Origin: Bacteroidales bacterium UBA6229 | GTDB lineage: Bacteria; Bacteroidota; Bacteroidia; Bacteroidales; F082 | NCBI GenBank assembly: GCA_002440975.1 | Contig: DJWN01000071.1 | Coordinates: 1-15,739 of the forward strand | Direction of reading: 5' to 3' | Length of the DNA: 15,739 nucleotides | Part shown: one piece after another, positions 13,801-15,739 of the stretch | How positions within the stretch are numbered: the first letter of the stretch is position 1 | How the letters are laid out: the number at the start of each line of letters is the position of its first letter | Translations under genes and position numbers: made by a program | The notes under the pieces: model-generated | Database searches by the model: none | The model's input: the letters and a program-made list of their open reading frames with translations, nothing else | Told to the model about the DNA's origin: nothing

Positions 13801-15739
13801 ACCAACAGCAATTTTGTCAACAATGTGCGTGCCGTGCATGCCCTGCACTACCAAAACTACCATCCGGTGAACTATGACGAGATGCCCTACAACTCCTCCT
13901 TTACCAATTGTACTTTTGAAATCAATGCCGATTATCCCGGCCACGAGACCTTCTTTAAACATGTTGACCTGAGCCTGGTGAACGGCTTGCGCTTCAATGG
14001 CTGCGATTTCAGCCTCTCGCCCGATGCACCCGGCGTTTCAGACTACAACCAGGCCATTGCCGCTTACAGTGCCGGCTTTAGGGTGGATGCCCCCTGCAAC
14101 GACAATGTACAGCCCTGTAGCAGCTACGACCACTCTACCTTCAACGACTTCAGGGTAGGGATCTATGCAGCCGGAGGCCTGCTATCACCCTACACCTACT
14201 ATATCAATCGTGCACAGTTTAATGGCAATACCATCGGTGTGTTATCCAACAATGTAAACAATGCCATCATTCTCAATTCCGAGTTTCATGCAGCTAAAAA
14301 CCAGTACAACTGGGAGCTATGCACCTATGGCATTTTTATGCAGGCAGCAAACGGCTTCACCATCGAAGACAACCAGTTCTTTAAGCAGCAAGGTGCCCCG
14401 CTTTCCAATTATATCGGTATTGGTGTGTTCGATTGCAACGCCATTGCCGATGTTTATCGCAATGCGTTTACAGGCCTCACCGCCGGAAACTATGCCTATG
14501 GGAAAAACTGGGCCGAAAGACTGTATCATGGCGTAGAATACCTCTGCAACACCAACACCAGCAACTGGGCTGACTTTTATGTAACAGGTAATGAACAATT
14601 TCATGACAATGGTGTCCAATCCAAGCAGGGAGCATTTACCCTTCCGGCACGCAACACTTTTTCGGCATCAGGAGCCACTTGGCATTTCTACAACGAAACC
14701 CAAAACCTTATCGGTTATTATTATTGCCAAAACTGCCCTGATCAATATCCTGATTATGTGTTGAATGTAACCCGCGAGCCTGTTAATATTACCGGTAGTT
14801 GTCCTTCACATTACGGAAGCGATACGCCTGAGCGATCTGTTGTGATGGATGCTACCGAACTTTTAGAAGCCGAAACCGCCTTTGCCCAGTCCGACTATGA
14901 CTATCAGGGTGTAAAAACCCTTTACAACAACCTGAAAGACGGGGGCAGTACCGAAGAGGCTATATTTGATGTTTCAACAGCCCAGCCTTCACAGATGTGG
15001 GAGATACGTTCTAAACTCCTTGGCGATTCACCCTACCTGAGTACCGAAGTGCTTAAGCTGGCAGCCGACCGCACCGATATGTTCACCGAGGCAGCCATAT
15101 TCGACATTTTGGCAGCCAATCCCGATGAACTTAAAAAAGAAGAGCTGATGAAGTATCTCGAAGAAAAGGAAAACCCATTACCCGACTATATGCTCAACAT
15201 CCTGAAGCAGGTAGCCGAAGGCACCTCCTACCGCACCGTGCTTGAACTGCAGATGAGCAGGCACAGCCATGACCGGGCACAAGCAGCAAATGACATCATC
15301 CGCAGCATCCTCAATGCCGATGAGCTGGATATGGACCAACTGCGGCTTTGGCTGACCAACCTGGGTGGCCTGGAAGCCGAGAAACAGCTCGTCGCCAGCT
15401 ACGTCCATCAGGGCGATTACAGTACCGCACTGGCACTGGCCGAAACACTGCCTGCAGCCTATAAGCTGCAAGACGAACAACTGCTCGACCACAACCAGTA
15501 TATGAGCCTGTTGCAATTACAACAGAACCTCAAAAACAGCGGACGTACAATGAATCAGCTCACCACAGCCGAACAGCAACAGCTGACCGAAATAGCCGAA
15601 TCAGAAACAGCCTCTTCATCGGCCATGGCCAAAAGTGTGCTCGAGTTATTTTATGGAGCCGGATTCGAGCGATGCTTACCCATTGACGATGAAGCCTCCT
15701 ACAAAAGCAGTGCAGCAGATGATCTCAACCGGCTTGCCG
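10879..15739 (+). CDS. Giant secreted protein: Asp-box beta-propeller, right-handed beta-helix and helical tail (3' end beyond window)
   Basis: The frame is open for 1620 codons from the ATG at 10879 to the window end. Residues 1-26 are a signal peptide ending NINA. Residues about 105-843 are a BNR/sortilin-like beta-propeller region with four Asp-boxes: SEDDGANW (154-161), STDYGTSW (221-228), STDGGSSW (317-324) and SNDGGDTW (754-761). It closes with RAATFGRSVWEADL (830-843), a common ending in Bacteroidota propeller proteins. Residues about 850-1310 are a right-handed beta-helix rich in Asn, with 11 Cys from 913 on, against five in the propeller part. Residues about 1320-1620 are alpha-helical, with SPYLSTEVLKL, FDILAANPDEL, PLPDYMLNIL and a TPR-like HQGDYSTALALAETLP. 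No catalytic site is seen. A T9SS sorting domain is expected beyond the window. The function is probably surface adhesion or binding. Base composition changes sharply near 13618. Confidence 0.9.
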   Translation, partial: MKHITYILANILLCCFFSAFNTNINAQEIILPSGSNFYDYIEAARTSEFYDDADTIEGGFKSKIDRLELLWGNRLYPHGDFMIANRAIIDYAENFQYIPSDVDPNWICVGPSNTPSNNPSRGVGQIHRIAFDPNYGITNQTVYASSGFGGLWRSEDDGANWVNVNTDLYLPMTTVADVVVSPADGNVIFIGTGLPDGGINLKYESNWGGINPVYTIGVYRSTDYGTSWHPVNNGLLEDFYNYGGVIRKMEIDKSNPNIIFLATSNGVYRTTNALADSPEWNNVFQGYSDEDGDFRVIKYKPGSSDVLYAASNNIFKSTDGGSSWNSMTGSGTGLDFNELLPFEPYRINLAVTPANSDRVYAYIFGVSNGYEKIYLYYFNGTDWIYIWSEQGYYQGQSYNKDWMGFAVSPINANEYYFYGKQRNSPNTGRCIMGSKSLTVPPTEKGGYISSGVYADGHVLEFQTNTDNPLLFYGHHGGISVGNTSPSGVPLWEKRNNGLANLLLWSFDDSEFHKDVIVTAKQDHYCDIYKEEEWYAVSGGGDSYSVKTAKSNDLYFFGSAGDANLYRHSILNLTSSSESGLKPYDIPSVTLQTKVTKTFQVKSPPNTNHDFFTFSELYRRKLAEPIPDNNDPDHLWEVDSDIGKIIPPLWRRQLTEFGFCYLQPDYQYLTNGNVVFHAENPSGYWLEPIFAKTSIGGLTNGQYYSDEDAYIEMTYPSTNGTFPLISGIAVHPEQPDKVWVSLIGYNNIDMRVALSNDGGDTWENADPNNSLPELPVNSIVYQYGSNDVLYVGTDVGIFYKDASMTNWDRYGDFPHVRVMELKINYCQSKLRAATFGRSVWEADLMPFDNTLFFEINAGEDIVWENDKALHTSLKIKTGGKLTIKGFLSMPANAVVVVEEGAILEVDNGVIANKCGQPWQGIQIQGNSSAHQWPDANGNYQQGRLVLNNATIENAIVAVDLWKDGDYSKTGGIVHATNSNFVNNVRAVHALHYQNYHPVNYDEMPYNSSFTNCTFEINADYPGHETFFKHVDLSLVNGLRFNGCDFSLSPDAPGVSDYNQAIAAYSAGFRVDAPCNDNVQPCSSYDHSTFNDFRVGIYAAGGLLSPYTYYINRAQFNGNTIGVLSNNVNNAIILNSEFHAAKNQYNWELCTYGIFMQAANGFTIEDNQFFKQQGAPLSNYIGIGVFDCNAIADVYRNAFTGLTAGNYAYGKNWAERLYHGVEYLCNTNTSNWADFYVTGNEQFHDNGVQSKQGAFTLPARNTFSASGATWHFYNETQNLIGYYYCQNCPDQYPDYVLNVTREPVNITGSCPSHYGSDTPERSVVMDATELLEAETAFAQSDYDYQGVKTLYNNLKDGGSTEEAIFDVSTAQPSQMWEIRSKLLGDSPYLSTEVLKLAADRTDMFTEAAIFDILAANPDELKKEELMKYLEEKENPLPDYMLNILKQVAEGTSYRTVLELQMSRHSHDRAQAANDIIRSILNADELDMDQLRLWLTNLGGLEAEKQLVASYVHQGDYSTALALAETLPAAYKLQDEQLLDHNQYMSLLQLQQNLKNSGRTMNQLTTAEQQQLTEIAESETASSSAMAKSVLELFYGAGFERCLPIDDEASYKSSAADDLNRLA
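13618..15739 (+). other. GC-rich C-terminal module of the giant protein (compositional breakpoint at its left edge)
   Basis: In counted 60-base lines, GC is 30% (13441-13500), 33% (13501-13560), 45% (13561-13620), 65% (13621-13680), 48% (13681-13740) and 52% (13741-13800). It reaches 62% at 15361-15420. Leucine codons change too: five TTA in 13021-13500 but none in 13621-14100, where CTG and CTC dominate. The reading frame is unbroken across the change, so this is a mosaic within one gene and not a gene boundary. The edge falls at the protein motif NKCGQPWQGIQIQGN, near the start of the beta-helix. A 6-bp inverted repeat, CCCTGG/CCAGGG (13624-13629, 13644-13649), lies at the edge but may be coincidence. 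I infer exchange or gene conversion of a conserved module. Confidence 0.7.

Noticed and set aside
13534..13962. 142-codon minus-strand ORF, and others at 14317-14619 and 15178-15516
   Set aside because: They are shadows of the GC-rich half of the giant plus-strand gene, whose motif-bearing frame is open across all of them.
10879..15739. Diversity-generating retroelement target
   Set aside because: No reverse transcriptase, template repeat or C-type-lectin variable region is visible in the window.

Overview
The window looks like a chromosomal segment from the phylum Bacteroidota. Three kinds of sequence evidence support this. There are secreted proteins with type IX secretion (T9SS) C-terminal domains of both the CHU_C/type B and the type A kind. 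Shine-Dalgarno sites are mostly absent. Several gene starts are preceded by matches to the Bacteroidota -7 box TAnnTTTG. Most genes are moderate in GC (about 45% in a counted stretch of clpB).

Left part (1-2900, all minus strand): the first 29 codons of a lipoprotein; a secreted protein with a PKD domain and a CHU_C domain; a small CoA-binding Rossmann protein; and a FabH-like ketoacyl-ACP synthase III with an intact Cys-His-Asn triad. A 235-244 bp divergent intergenic region with a possible stem-loop separates these from clpB.

Centre (3145-9298): the disaggregase ClpB, then an exported M1 aminopeptidase-like protein with a HEAT-like tail. This runs convergently, with an 11-bp overlap, into the ATPase/GTPase gene ychF. 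These are housekeeping-type genes without a shared pathway; the common theme is protein quality control and turnover.

Right part (9299-15739): accessory in character. A 609-bp gene-poor, AT-rich interval holds a palindrome, inverted repeats, a C9/A8 homopolymer tract and candidate promoters. It is followed by a small T9SS type A cargo protein and then by a very large reading frame. That frame starts at 10879, stays open to the window end (1620 codons, no stop) and has its own signal peptide. It encodes an Asp-box beta-propeller, then a cysteine-rich right-handed beta-helix, then a long alpha-helical tail. Its composition changes abruptly near 13618: the propeller half is AT-rich (about 27-33% GC in counted 60-base lines), while the helix and tail half is about 48-65% GC with CTG/GCC/GGC/ACC codons. 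I read this as a mosaic gene: a GC-rich C-terminal module joined to a compositionally foreign N-terminal ectodomain. This is the most interesting feature of the window. No T9SS core genes, RNA genes, CRISPR arrays or transposases were seen.
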